DNA of 64,000 nucleotides from assembly GCA_034509425.1 (NCBI GenBank), contig JAVTVJ010001130.1:186001-250000 (forward strand), in the 5' to 3' direction. Made by a program: the position numbers and the translations under genes. This document shows, piece by piece, positions 28,002 to 38,498 of this stretch. Position 1 is the stretch's first letter, and every line of letters starts with the position of its first letter. The notes under the pieces are model-generated. The model was not told the origin of the DNA and did not search any database. It saw nothing but the letters and a program-made list of their open reading frames with translations. This DNA is from Eopsaltria australis. Taxonomy: Eukaryota > Chordata > Aves > Passeriformes > Petroicidae.

Positions 28002-31000
28002 CTGGGGAGACACAAGGGGGAGAGGTCACACACGTGGGATATGGGGAAAGAGGAGGAAATATTCCACGTTCATGCCAGCAGGTGTCCCTGCACAGTGCCA
28101 GGCTGGGAGCTGCTGAGCCTTACTGGGAGCAGGTTTTCCAGGATAGGGCTGGTGAGGATGGGAAATGAGGATACCAACATTTTGGGCATTTTTTGTAATT
28201 TTGTGTTCTCGTCATCAGGGAACAGAAAATACAGGTGATGCTTAACTGGGCTCAACTCCCATCCCATCCCATCCCATCCCATCCCATCCCATCCCATCCC
28301 CATCCCCATCCCATCCCATCCCATCCCATCCCATCCCATCCCATCCCATCCCATCCCATCCCATCCCATCCCATCCCATCCCATTCCTTTCTTTCTCAAG
28401 GCTTCACTACTGAAAATTATCCCCCAACATCTTGGCCTCCAAGTTTGGAGCAGCCCCAGCCCCTGGTCTGATGGTTTGTGGGGATGTTCCTGTTCCAGAA
28501 CATCAGGGAATTTTAGGCTTGTCCTAAATCCTGCTCTGACAAAAGCCTCCCCCCAGCAGGGCACTGAGCTCTGGTGTACTGGGAGAAGAGAGGTGCCTAA
28601 CTGAGGGAAAATTTGGGATGAGGAGTAAGATCAGCTTGTGCCCCTGGGCCTGGAGTCTGGGCCTGGTGACCACAGCCAGGAGCCCTGGAGGGGCCATTCC
28701 CACCTGGAAGCAGTTCTTGAATTTGCGGCTGACAAAGTACAGAGCCACGGGGTTGATGCAGGAGTTGAGGGAGGCCATGTTGATCCCGAAATAATCCATC
28801 ACCAGGAGGAAACTGAGGGGAAGGGAGAGAACAGAGGTGTTAGAAACTCATGGAGAGCAGAGGGAATTCCCAACTGCCTGGCCTGGGATCCTGCTTCCAT
28901 AGAGGAGCAGTGACTGATAACAGAGCTGAGCACAAATCCATCCTTTCCTAAGAAGGAGCATTCCCTGAGCTCCGATTTCTCCTGGTGCTCCCAATGTTCC
29001 CAAACTCCAGCTCAGCAGCAGCCCCTGGCCTGGGCTGGATTTTGGCTGGTGGGTGGGAGGGGAGGGAGATGTGCACCTCCCACCTGGCAGGGAATGTTCC
29101 TGTGCCCAGGAGCTTCACAGAGATATCCTAAAATTTAATTTAACCCTCCTGACATCCCCCCGCCCTCTCTGCCCCCATCGGGAGCGCCTGGACAAGGAAT
29201 TCCTGAGAGCAGGAGTGGGAAGGCAGCTCCCCCAGGCTGCTGTGAGCCCTGGGCTGGTCCCAGGGGGGTCCCAGGTCACTGTCCCCTGCTCCGGGGCTGT
29301 ACCTGAGCAGCTCGCAGCGGTTGGGGTCCGTCTGGTCGTAGATGGTCTTCTTGAGGATGCGGCTGAGGTGCAGGGGCAGCCAGCAGAGTGCAAAGATCAC
29401 CACCAGGCAGAACACGGTCTTGGCCACCTCCCGGCGCTGCCAGACAGGGGCAGGGGGCAAGGTGAGCACCGGGAGCAGCTCCCAGATTGTGGAATCATGG
29501 AATCGTGGAATCATGGAATGGTTTGGGTTGGAAGGGACCTTAAAGCTCATCCCGTCCCACCATGGGCAGAGACAGCTTCCACCAGCCCAGGCTGCTCCTG
29601 GAGCCCTGCATCGCCAGCTCCAGGCCGCAGGAAGGGGCAGGAGGGAAGGTGAGCACCGGGAGCAGCTCCCAGATTGTGGAATCATGGAATCGTGGAATGG
29701 TTTGGGTTGGAAGGGACCTTAAAGCTCGTCCCGTCCCACCATGGGCAGAGACAGCTTCCACCAGCCCAGGCTGCTCCTGGATGCTCCTGCATTGCCAGGT
29801 CCAGGCCGCAGGAAGGGGCAGGAGGGAAGGTGAGCACTGGGAGCAGCTCCCAGATCATGGAATCGTGGAATGGCTTGGGTTGGAAGGGACCTTAACCCAC
29901 TATGGGCAGAGACAGCTTCCACCAGCCCAGGCTGCTCCTGGAGCCCTGCATCTCCAGCTCCAGCCTGCAGGAAGGGGCAGGGCAGCAGCAGCTCCACGTG
30001 GGCCAGACCCCTCCCCTGCTGGGATGGTGCTCCCTGGGACACGGGTGGACTCCATCCACCCCTCACACTCCTGTGGTGACACCAGGCTGGAGTTCCTCAG
30101 GGAATCATTCCCAAAGCATGGGAGGGGACAGTGAACTCTTCCCTGCTCCCCTTGGCTGGGATTTGGCACATCCAGCCTTTGGTCCAGCGTGGGATAAATG
30201 ACCAGGAGAGCTTTAATGAAGCTGGGCCGTGCCCAGAAGGTTTTAGGGTTGTCCTCAAGGCTGGAGATCACGGAGCTGAAGGCCCTTTTCCCTGGTTTAA
30301 TCCCTGCACCAACGTGCCAAGATCCGCTGTAGGCCCTCAAAGGGATGGGAGTGTCCCCTCTCCAACAGCTCCCCCTCCTCCCTGGGAATCCCAGGATCCC
30401 TCCCTGGCTCTCTCACCCTCTTCATGTGATCGTTCAGAGCGATCCTCATCCCGTTCCTCTTGCTCAGCATCTCGCAGGACATGAGGGTGTAGAAGATGCC
30501 CGTGCACACCAAGGGCAGGCAGAAATAGAAGCCAAAAAGCCACCAGTCCTTCACATCCCGGTAGAACTGCGGGGGAAAGGGCAGGAGGGGGCACTGGGGC
30601 ATCACCTGGGGCATCACCTGGGGCTGGTGCTGCCTGTGCAGGCACTGGGGGTGTGTGGCAGTGTCACACTCCTGCCCCAAGAGCTCTGGGGACTGTCCTC
30701 CCCCAAGGCAGGTGCACAGGTCTGGCCTAAAGGTGTAGGTTTATAGAGAATCAGAAAATTACAGAATTACACAATTGTGGATCCATCAAGGCTGGAAAAG
30801 ACCATCCAGTCCAAGCTTTTCCCGAGTAGCTCTGTGCCCTCTGGCCCATCCTCCCTCCTGGAGGAGCTCCTTCGTTTGGCACAGAGGGATAATCCCCATG
30901 GATAAGGGCCTCCACTCCCTTGCTCCCAATCAAAGTTGGCACCCCAGTAAAAGCTGACACTCCCTGGGCTGCTGGGACAACGTGGGGCTCTGGAGATTCC

Positions 31001-34000
31001 TGGGATGTCCCGTGGCCCCAGGTGGGTGCTGGAGCGTGGCAGTTTCCTGTCCCCTGGCCCCATGTCCCCACTGCTCTCCCGGGGCCAGGGCCCTCTCCAG
31101 GGGGATTTATCCCTGCAGCCAAGCAGGGACCATCCCCTGCCTGCGGGATCCCTGCTGCCTGCGTGGCTGAGGGGTGCAGGAATGGAATGGGAACCCTCAT
31201 GGAATGGGATTGGGATGGGCGCATACTCTCGGGAAGGGGGATTGGGATGATCATGTACCCACCCTCAGGAAGGGGGGTTGGGATGGGAACATACCCTCAT
31301 GAAGCGGGATTGGGATCGGGATCAGGAATGGGATCGGGATGCACACATACCTTCAGGAAGGGGGATTGGGATCAGGATTGGGATTGGGATTGGGATGACC
31401 ACGTACCCTCAGGAAGGGAGACTGGGATTGGGATCAGGATGCACACATACCTTCAGGAAGGGGGACTGGGATTGGGATTGGGATAGGGATCAGGATCGGG
31501 ATGCACACGTACCCTCATGAAGCGGGATTGGGATCAGGATGACCACATACCCTCATGAAGCGGGATTTCTGCTCCGAGGCCAGCATGCAGACCCACAGGT
31601 GCTGCTCCCAGTAGCTCAGCTCCACCATGTCGAAGGCGATGGCCTCGGGCACGGCCAGCACGATGGCCACGGCCCAGATCAGCAGCACCTCCACGGCCTT
31701 CCACATGGGAATCCCGATGCCCTGGATGCGGCTCCAGGACGCCACTGCCCGGTACCTGCCCGGGGGTGGGAGTGAGGAAAGCAGCCAGGGAGGGCAGCAG
31801 AAGGTGAGGATCAGCGTTGTCTCCAAAATCCTTTCCCTCACACCTTCCTCCCCCATCTCTGAACATTCCCAAGCGTGGGGATGGGAAGCAGGGGCTCAGT
31901 GGATGGATGGATGGATGGGATGGATGGATGGATGGATGGATGGATGGATGGATGGATGGATGGGATGGATGGATGGGATGGATGGATGGATGGATGGATG
32001 GATGGATGGGATGGATGGATGGGATGGATGGATGGGATGGATGGATGGGATGGGGGCTGTCCTTGGCCACCCCACCCACAGCAGGATCCTCCCCTCAGCC
32101 TCTGCCAGCAGATTCCAGCTCTGTCACCAGAGTGTTCTTGCTGGATTTCAGCTCCACACAAGAGCAGCCTGTCCCCATCTTGGAGCCGGCCTGGGAACGA
32201 GCTCCTGGTTCTGCCTCGGGTCCCAGGGAAGGGACAGGGCCGGGCTGGGCAGGGCAGGTGTGGCTGTGGAGTCTCACCTGTCGATGCTGAGGGCACAGAG
32301 GCTGAGCACCGTGATGCCCACGGAGGCTTTCTGGATGAAGGGCACCAGCTTGCAGACCTGCACCCCGAAGGGCCAGTCCTTGGCCAGGAGCTGGGGAGGA
32401 GCCACAGGTTACCAGGCTGCTCTGGGAATTTGGCTTCTTCTCTGTGGGGTCACCCCCGAGGTGTGGGGAGCCCACTGAGAGCAGAGGGAGCTCTCTGAGC
32501 TTCCCAGCACTGGGAATGTGCCGTGGGCGCTTTCCCGTGGTTTGCTGGCACTGGGAAACTTTCGTTTCCCTGATTGGACACAGAGATGAAGGGATGGCCC
32601 AGACACCAGGTCCTGACTCCAGAGCCCGGAGGGTTTTGAGTGGATCTGAGTCCTGGACTCCACACTGGGCTGCTTTGGGTTGTTTTCAAAGGGAGAACGA
32701 AAGCCATGCCCTGGCACAGCCCAAATCCAGCCTGGACAGCCTCAGAGCTGCGTGTCCTAAGCCCTTCCAGACCCTGAGCCCCGAGCATCATGCTCCTGAC
32801 AGAGCCCACGCTCAGCTGGGACCAGCAGAGGTGGGGACAGCGTGTCCTGGAGGCTGGAGAGATCCAGGCTGCTCATTCAAGAGGAGGAGAACGAGCCTGA
32901 GTTCACAACCCTTCTGTCCCCCTGTCCCCTGGGGCCCTTCCTGAGGCTACCCCAGAACCAACCCCGCATTCCAGCTCTTTCCTTCAGCCTCAGCAGCAAC
33001 ACAGATCATGGAATCCCAGGAGGGTTTCAGAGGGACCTTAAAACCCATCCAGTGCCACCCCTGCCATGGCAGGGACACCTCCCACTGTCCCAGGCTGCTC
33101 CAAGCCCCGTCCAGCCTGGCCTTGGGCACTGCCAGGGATCCAGGGGCAGCCACAGCTCATCCAGGAGCACCAAGGTGGGAGCAGCCCCATCCCAGCTGTG
33201 CCACGGGGACCCTACACTGCTGGAAGCAGACTCACCCCAGCCCTGCCACAGGGACCCTACACAGCCCCATCCCATCCCATCCCATCCCATCCCATCCCAT
33301 CCCATCCCATCCCATCCCATCCCATCCCATCCCAGCCATGGGAACCCTACACAGGTGGGAGCAGCCCCACCCCAGCTGTGTCACAGGGACCCTACACAGA
33401 TGGGAGCAGCCTCATCCCATCCCTTTCACGGGGACCCTACACAGGAGGGAGCAGCCCCATCCCATCCCATCCCATCCCATCCCATCCCATCCCATCCCAT
33501 CCCATCCCATCCCATCCCATCCCATCCCATCCCATCCCTTCCATGGGGACCCTCCACAGCCCCACCCCAGCCCTGCCACGGGGACCCCACCTTGTAGACG
33601 TTGACGGGCAGCGCGATGAGGATGTAGAGCAGGTCGCCCAGGGCCAGGCTGGCGATGAGCACGTTGGGCCCGTTCCTCATGCACTTGTTCTTGTAGATGA
33701 TGCGCAGCAGCGTGGAGTTGCCGATGATGCCCACGATGAAGATGGAGCAGGACACGATGGTGTTGATGTACTTGAAGACGTGGCGGATGTCGGCGGGCCG
33801 GGCGCACACGGGCAGCAGGGGAGGCTCCGAGGGGCCGCTCCCGCCGCTCATCTCGGAATGGTTGGAGCCCGGCACGCCCCGGAGGAGCCCGGGCTGCACC
33901 AGGCTGTAGGGCTGCCCCTGGCTCAGCAGCTCCAGGGGCACGGTGCTCTCCTGGAAGGCACGAGGGGTCTGGCTGTGCGTGGCCGAGAAGAGGCAGCTCA

Positions 34001-34067
34001 GGAAAATGGCCAGAGCCGTGGGAGCTGGGATTGTTCCCGCTGAGGAGCGGGGGGCAGGAGTCCTCAT
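27852..34067 (-). CDS. EDNRB2: EDNRB2, endothelin receptor B subtype 2, complete coding region, 7 coding exons
   Basis: Minus-strand exons 33591-34067, 32278-32390, 31551-31755, 30417-30566, 29303-29436, 28704-28812 and 27852-28001 total 1338 bases, or 445 residues. A signal peptide covers about residues 1-32, followed by an N-glycosylation site at N69 (NHS). Seven membrane segments lie near 101-124, 136-158, 170-195, 218-238, 272-294, 323-343 and 361-387. Visible motifs are DRY (196-198), CWLP in TM6 (333-336), NPVALY in TM7 (380-385), a TM3/ECL2 cysteine pair (C172, C253), palmitoylation-type cysteines in SCLCCWC (397-403) and the family end SNKYSSS. The exon plan matches EDNRB. EDNRB2 is a Gq-coupled endothelin receptor of dorsolaterally migrating melanoblasts, and avian mutations cause white or mottled plumage. 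I prefer EDNRB2 over EDNRB from the linkage to VAMP7 and from divergence in the N-terminus, ECL2 and tail. Confidence 0.93.
28258..28386 (+). repeat. (CCCAT)n microsatellite in EDNRB2 intron 6
   Basis: About 25 copies of CCCAT with two CCCCAT interruptions. Confidence 0.95.
28704..28812 (-). CDS. EDNRB2: EDNRB2 coding exon 6
   Basis: Encodes [20 protein letters not shown], then [18 protein letters not shown]7 and helix 8. Confidence 0.95.
29303..29436 (-). CDS. EDNRB2: EDNRB2 coding exon 5
   Basis: Encodes [40 protein letters not shown] and CELL, covering TM6 and ECL3. Confidence 0.95.
29455..29990 (-). repeat. Triplicated ~190-bp unit containing a CR1 tail, beside EDNRB2 exon 5
   Basis: Three tandem units at about 29455-29640, 29640-29825 and 29825-29990. 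Each contains gtgagcaccgggagcagctc, a reverse CR1 tail (ggaatggtttgggttggaag, ccaccatgggcagagacagc) and gccgcaggaaggggcaggag. The last stretch resembles the polypyrimidine side of the exon 5 acceptor. Confidence 0.85.
30417..30566 (-). CDS. EDNRB2: EDNRB2 coding exon 4
   Basis: 50 codons: [20 protein letters not shown] (TM5), then [20 protein letters not shown] (ICL3). Confidence 0.95.
30745..30935 (-). mobile_element. CR1 LINE fragment
   Basis: Reverse CR1 tail: tcaaggctggaaaagaccat, ccagtccaagcttttcccga. Confidence 0.65.
31190..31550 (-). repeat. Minisatellite derived from EDNRB2 exon 3 donor region
   Basis: Irregular 30-55 bp units on the minus strand, each repeating CCC(G/C)CTTC(A/C)TGA(G)GG|GTA(T/C)GTG and separated by GGGATT- or GGGATC-type filler. 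Donor-like copies lie near 31512, 31453, 31405, 31352, 31292, 31257 and 31226. The true donor is at 31550. Confidence 0.85.
31551..31755 (-). CDS. EDNRB2: EDNRB2 coding exon 3
   Basis: Encodes [20 protein letters not shown] through TM4 and ECL2 to EQKSRFMR. The donor GTATGT is at 31550, and the exon end plus donor are copied repeatedly in the adjoining intron. Confidence 0.95.
31900..32054 (+). repeat. (ATGG)n/(GGATGGGAT) microsatellite in EDNRB2 intron 2
   Basis: About 155 bases of gatggatggatggatggatg with periodic gggatgg interruptions. Confidence 0.95.
32278..32390 (-). CDS. EDNRB2: EDNRB2 coding exon 2
   Basis: Encodes [20 protein letters not shown] and [17 protein letters not shown], covering ECL1, the TM3 cysteine and the start of the DRY motif. 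Confidence 0.95.
33005..33165 (-). mobile_element. CR1 LINE fragment
   Basis: Reverse CR1: tttcagagggaccttaaaac, ccctgccatggcagggacac, ccttgggcactgccagggat. Confidence 0.8.
33170..33590 (-). repeat. Minisatellite plus (CCCAT)n abutting EDNRB2 exon 1 donor
   Basis: About seven units of ggtgggagcagccccatccc, agctgtgccacggggaccct, acac, two of them holding CCCAT arrays (33268-33333, 33458-33538). The last unit ends at ccacggggaccccac, which is the reverse complement of the true donor sequence GTGGGGTCCCCGTGG. Confidence 0.88.
33591..34067 (-). CDS. EDNRB2: EDNRB2 coding exon 1
   Basis: The ATG at 34067-34065 begins [16 protein letters not shown] and is followed by a hydrophobic signal core [12 protein letters not shown]. 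The exon ends IALPVNVYK at the donor GTGGGG (33590). It contains TM1 and TM2. An open frame continues upstream, but an acceptor at 34104 and the signal peptide support this start. Confidence 0.92.
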
Positions 34068-34103
34068 GGCGCTGGTGGAGTGTCCTTGGGGTCTCGCTGG
34101 GAT
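34068..34103 (-). other. EDNRB2: EDNRB2 5'UTR part of coding exon 1
   Basis: The minus strand has an acceptor, TCTCCACTGCAG|ATCCC, at 34104/34103, 36 bases before the ATG, implying a spliced 5'UTR. Confidence 0.6.
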
Positions 34104-34189
34104 CTGCAGTGGAGACAGGGAGCAGGGAGAGGCAGTGTTTAGCAGAGGAAGGAGGGATGGGATATTGGAGAGAAAAGAAGTTGGTTTGT

Positions 34190-34750
34190 TCAGCCCAGAA
34201 AGGAGGAGGCTGAGGTCAGACCTCACTGGGGTCCGGAACCTCCTCACAAGAGGCAACTTCAATCTCTGCTCCCTGTGAGCAGGGACCAGGGAATGGCTGG
34301 AGCTGAGCTGGGAAGGTTTAGGTTGGATATCAGGGTTTAGGTTGGATATCAGGGTTTAGGTTGGATATCAGGGTTTAGGTTGGATATAGGGGTTTAGGTT
34401 GGATATCAGTGTTTAGGTTGGATATCAAGGTTTAGGTTGGATATCAGGGTTTAGGTTGGATTTTAGGGTTTAGGTTGGATATTAGGGTTTAGGTTGGATA
34501 TCAGGGTTTAGGTTGGATATCAAGGTTTAGGTTGGATATCAGGGTTTAGGTTGGATATCAGGGTTTAGGTTGGATATTCTTCCCCCAGAGGGTGCTGGGC
34601 ACTGCCCAGGCTCCCCAGGGAATGGGCACGGCCCCGAGGCTGCCAGAGCTCCAGGAGCGTTTGGACAGCGCTGCCAGGCTGGGATTGCTGGGGTGTCTGG
34701 GCTGGATGATCCCTCTGGGTCCCTTCCAAGCTGGGATATTCTATTTTATG
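34190..34750 (+). mobile_element. CR1 LINE 3' fragment with internal 19-bp array
   Basis: Sense CR1 sequence (gaggctgaggtcagacctca, ctctgctccctgtgagcagg) is interrupted at 34316-34578 by an array. It resumes with cttcccccagagggtgctgg, gggcactgcccaggctcccc, ccttccaagctgggatattc. Confidence 0.88.
34316..34578 (+). repeat. 19-bp array (GTTTAGGTTGGATATCAGG) inside CR1
   Basis: About 14 copies of the CR1 segment that normally occurs once, as ggtttagattggatattagg. Confidence 0.92.
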
Positions 34751-34999
34751 ATTCAGTTTTATTTATGAGCTGCTGGAGAGCTCCATCACCCCGGCAAACA
34801 GGAAGGATGCCAGATCAGATCCCACAGGTCAGAGCTGTTGACCCTGAGGGTGGGGCTTGTGCTGCTAAATTTAAACAGTTCTGGAGGAGGAGGACAAACA
34901 GTCCCTTGTGCCTCTGGCACGGCCCTGCAGTGCCTGGGGACACCTGCCCGTGCTGCTCCCGTGGCCAGTCCCCGTTTCCTCCTGTGCCCATCCCGCTCC

Positions 35000-35290
35000 T
35001 CACTGGGAATCCCAGAATCATCAACATTGGAATCATCCAGTCCCAGCTGTGCCCAATCCCCACCTTGTCCCCAGTCCAGAGCTCTGGGTGTCACCTCCAG
35101 GAATTCCTTGAGCACCTCCAGGGATGGGCATTCCAAACCTCCCTGGGCAGCTCCAATTTCTTTTCCATGGGGAAATTCCTGCTGATTCCACCCTGAGCCT
35201 CCCCTGGCCCAGCCTGAGGCCGTTCCCTCTCCTCCTGTCCCTGTTCCCTGGGAGCAGAGCCCGGCCCCCCCTGAGCCCCCTCCTGTCAGG
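35000..35290 (-). mobile_element. CR1 LINE fragment
   Basis: Reverse CR1: tgtcacctccaggaattcct, cattccaaacctccctgggc, ccagcctgaggccgttccct, gagcagagcccggcccc. Confidence 0.8.
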
Positions 35291-36930
35291 GAGTTGTGGG
35301 GTTTAGTTTGGGGTCATTCAGTCCCTGGCAGGCCGAGGGTGCAGTTCTGGGGCACCTCTGTCACTGCCCCCCAGGTGCCAGCACAGCCCCTGTGGGCACA
35401 GCTGTGCCCCCCCAGGGGCTCAGGCTTTGGGGAAGAGCCTGGGCTGGGCTGGGGAGGGGAGAAGAAAGGAAGGGAGAGGATGGATAAATACCCCAGAGGG
35501 TCCCAAACCTGGACACAAATCCCTGCTCGGACTCGTGCCAGGGATTTAAGCTTTGCTCAACTCCCCGGGTCCCTCGTCCCACCCCAGCCACAGCAGGGAC
35601 AGGTGTCCCCTGGGGGTGGCCTGGCCTCCCCTCCCCACTGTGCCCACAGGAGAGGGCAGAGCCAGCTCAGAACTCCTCCTGAGGTCCCCGAGGGCTCACA
35701 GGGCCAGCTGTGGATGGCACAGCCACTCGTGGGACAGCGGTGACACCGGCACAGGGTGCCAGAGCACCCCTGGAATTGGTGTCCAGACCCCCCCACAGAG
35801 CCCTGGGCTGCTTCTCTCTGCCCAGCCTGACCTCAGAGCTCTGGTGAAGAAAAATGCAGGAGCATGAAAGCCCTGGGGCTTGGCAGAGGAGCTCATGTGA
35901 GGGAGGATCACAGGACACGGCTCCCGCCCGGCCCCTCCACGGCGCAGCTGAAAAAGCTGAACAAAAACACTTTCTCCCCATCCCGCCTCCAGCTGAATCC
36001 AATCTTTTGATAAATCCAAAACTGAATCAAATCTTTTTCTAAATCCAAAATTCAGGCCAAGAGAAACACTCTTTTCTCCTGTCCAGCTGCTCATCTACTC
36101 CTTGCTCTTCCCGCCTTGGAGTGCTCAGGAGTGCAGCCCTTCCTCAGCTGAGGGAAACTGAGGCACGGGAGCATCAAGAACCTTGTTCAGATGGGAAACC
36201 CCAAATCCCCGAGCTCTGCTCGTGCTGCTGGTCCTGCAGGGAGGTGGCTGTGCCTGGAGGGACCATCCCCATCCCACCTGCCTGGCCGAGCTGCTTCTGT
36301 CGATGTCTCACCCATTCCCGGTGGGAATTTTAACTCTGCCGAGCCCAAATCGCAGCTGAACCCCCTGGAATCCTGACACGGACAGCAGGGGTGATTCCCA
36401 GAGACAAAACCACACTGAAAACTCTCACCACAGCCCTACAGAGCCCGATCCTGCCGGAAAGGTGCCGTGTGTGGGCTTGGGATCCTCCTTCCCTGCGAGT
36501 CCAGGAGAGCCCAGCGCATCCCGGCAGCATCCTCACCTCCAGCAGCCTCTCCCTCCATCCTCCACCTCCTCCTCCTCTCCCTCCCTTCCTCAGCAGCTCC
36601 ACCTCACCGGACCCATCTCTCCACACACCAAACACGGCTTTTCTGTGGATAAACACGGCAGCCAAAGCTCTGTGGACGGAGGAGAGGAGGGGCAGAGGTG
36701 ACAGCACCGCGTCTCGCTGCTCCCTGCCCGGAGCAGGAGGAGTTTCCACCAGAGCCGTGCTGGATTTCTCCTCTCCCTGCCACCTCCTGCACCTTCTCCA
36801 GGCACCGTGGTCCCTCCAAGGCCTCCCCCAGAGGGGCTGCAAACCCTGCACGGGCTCAGCCTGGCACGAGGAATGGTTTTGTTCGCAGATTTAGGCACGG
36901 AACAGCAAAGCGTCCCATTGGAGTCGTTAC

Positions 36931-37078
36931 CTTCGCGCTGAGTTCGGGCGCTCCTGGGAGCTGCTCCTTCCCCTCAGGGCTCCTTCCCCCTGCCCGGAGC
37001 GCTGGGCATGTCCCGGGAGAGCTGCGGTGCTTTGGGATGGGCTCTGTGCGGGGGCTGGAGCTGCGGGAATGCTCCTTC
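36931..37078 (-). other. EDNRB2: Candidate EDNRB2 non-coding first exon
   Basis: On the minus strand a TATA box at 37110-37104 precedes this segment by the expected 25-30 bases. A consensus donor, GCGAAG|GTAACG, ends it at 36931. It matches the need for an upstream exon implied by the acceptor at 34104. The start at about 37078 is estimated from TATA spacing. Confidence 0.45.
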
Positions 37079-37103
37079 CTCCCGTGCCTCCCACAGTGGG
37101 AGG

Positions 37104-37110
37104 TTTTATA
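37104..37110 (-). promoter_or_regulatory. EDNRB2: TATA box (TATAAAA), candidate EDNRB2 promoter
   Basis: TATAAAA on the minus strand inside GTTGTATAAAACCTCCCAC, upstream of the candidate first exon. Confidence 0.5.
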
Positions 37111-37378
37111 CAACACCCCAGGGCTCCCCCAGCACAGCCCCCGCCGCCAATGGCTGAGGGTGGGATGGGGATGGAGGAGGGAAGAGCGGGAGGAACACGG
37201 GATGGCTCCGGGAGGGAGTGAAAATGATAAACAAATAAAGCCGGGCTTATTTACATCTGCTCCGTGAGGGGCAGGATCCTCATCTCGAGATTTGCTCGAA
37301 TGATGAGAACTGGACGTGCCTGGCTTTCTCTCAGTGGTCAGGGTTTGGAAATAGGGTGGAAATGATCTGTAGATGCAG

Positions 37379-37947
37379 GAAAAGCCAGGTTTGGTGGGAA
37401 AGATGAAGGAAAAGCCAGGTTTGGTGGGAAGGATGAAGGAAAAGCCAGGTTTGGTGGGAAGGAAAGAGGAAAAGCCAGGTTTGGTGGGAAGGATGGAGGA
37501 AAAGCCAGGTTTGGTGGGAAAGATGCAGGAAAAGCCAGGTTTAGTGGGAAAGATGCAGGAAAAGCCAGGTTTGGTGGGAAGGATGAAGGAAAAGCCAGGT
37601 TTGGTGGGAAGGATGCAGGAAAAGCCAGGTTTGGTGGAAAGGATGAAGGAAAAGCCAGGTTTGGTGGGAAAGATGCAGGAAAAGCCAGGTTTGGTGGAAA
37701 GGATGAAGGAAAAGCCAGGTTTGGTGGGAAGGATGCAGGAAAAGCCAGGTTTGGTGGGAAAGATGCAGGAAAAGCCAGGTTTGGTGGAAAGGATGAAGGA
37801 AAAGCCAGGTTTGGTGGGAAAGATGGAGGAAAAGCCAGGTTTGGTGGGAAAGATGGAGGAAAAGCCAGGTTTGGTGGGAAAGATGGAGGAAAAGCCAGGT
37901 TTGGTGGGAAAGATGGAGGAAAAGCCAGGTTTGGTGGGCTGGGCTGG
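37379..37947 (+). repeat. 30-bp minisatellite upstream of EDNRB2 promoter
   Basis: About 19 units of gaaaagccaggtttggtggg plus aaagatgaag. The period is so regular that repeats fall at fixed 30-base steps for 570 bases. It starts about 270 bases upstream of the TATA box. Confidence 0.95.
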
Positions 37948-38498
37948 GCCCATCCCTGGCCTTGCTCGGAGCACTCCCCTGGTGCCCCCTTTTTGGCCAG
38001 TGACACTCAGAGGTGTCTCCACGCTGGAATTTGTGTCCCAGCGCTGCCTCTGGAGCTCCGTGGATCTTTCCTGCACCTTGCTGCACTCCTGGGGCTCTGG
38101 GGCTGGATTTTGGTGTGGCCCAGGGTGGGGACAGACGAGTCCATTCCCTGGAGGTGGCCTGGCCCTGTCCCCTCTGCTTTCCCCATCCCCAGGCAGGGCA
38201 GGAAGCAGCCCCTCAAAGGGCTCCAGGGCAGAATCCAGGCATGGATTTAACCACCCTTTAACCCTTTGGCCTCTGGGAGGGGCTGCAGCTTTTCCTGGGC
38301 TCTCTCCCCAAAACAGAGGAGTTTGGGGGCGTGCAGGGCCCCCTCCCTGAGCCCTGGGAGCCTGTTCTGGGTCAGTCACGTTCCTGCACGGGACAGGGCA
38401 TGAAAGGCCCCCTCTGTTCTTCCAGAGACAAAGGATGGCTCCAACCCTTTGGAGACCCCTGGAAAACCCAGCCTCGTCCAGCCAGAGTGGCCCTGACT
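37948..38498. other. Intergenic, nothing recognised
   Basis: Unique-looking moderate-GC sequence between the 30-bp array and LTR-like copy C. Confidence 0.4.

Larger units (their letters stand above)
34104..36930 (-). other. EDNRB2: EDNRB2 5'UTR intron
   Basis: About 2.8 kb between the candidate untranslated exon and coding exon 1. It contains two CR1 fragments. Sequence at 35300-36900 shows no exon or repeat that I recognise. Confidence 0.45.
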
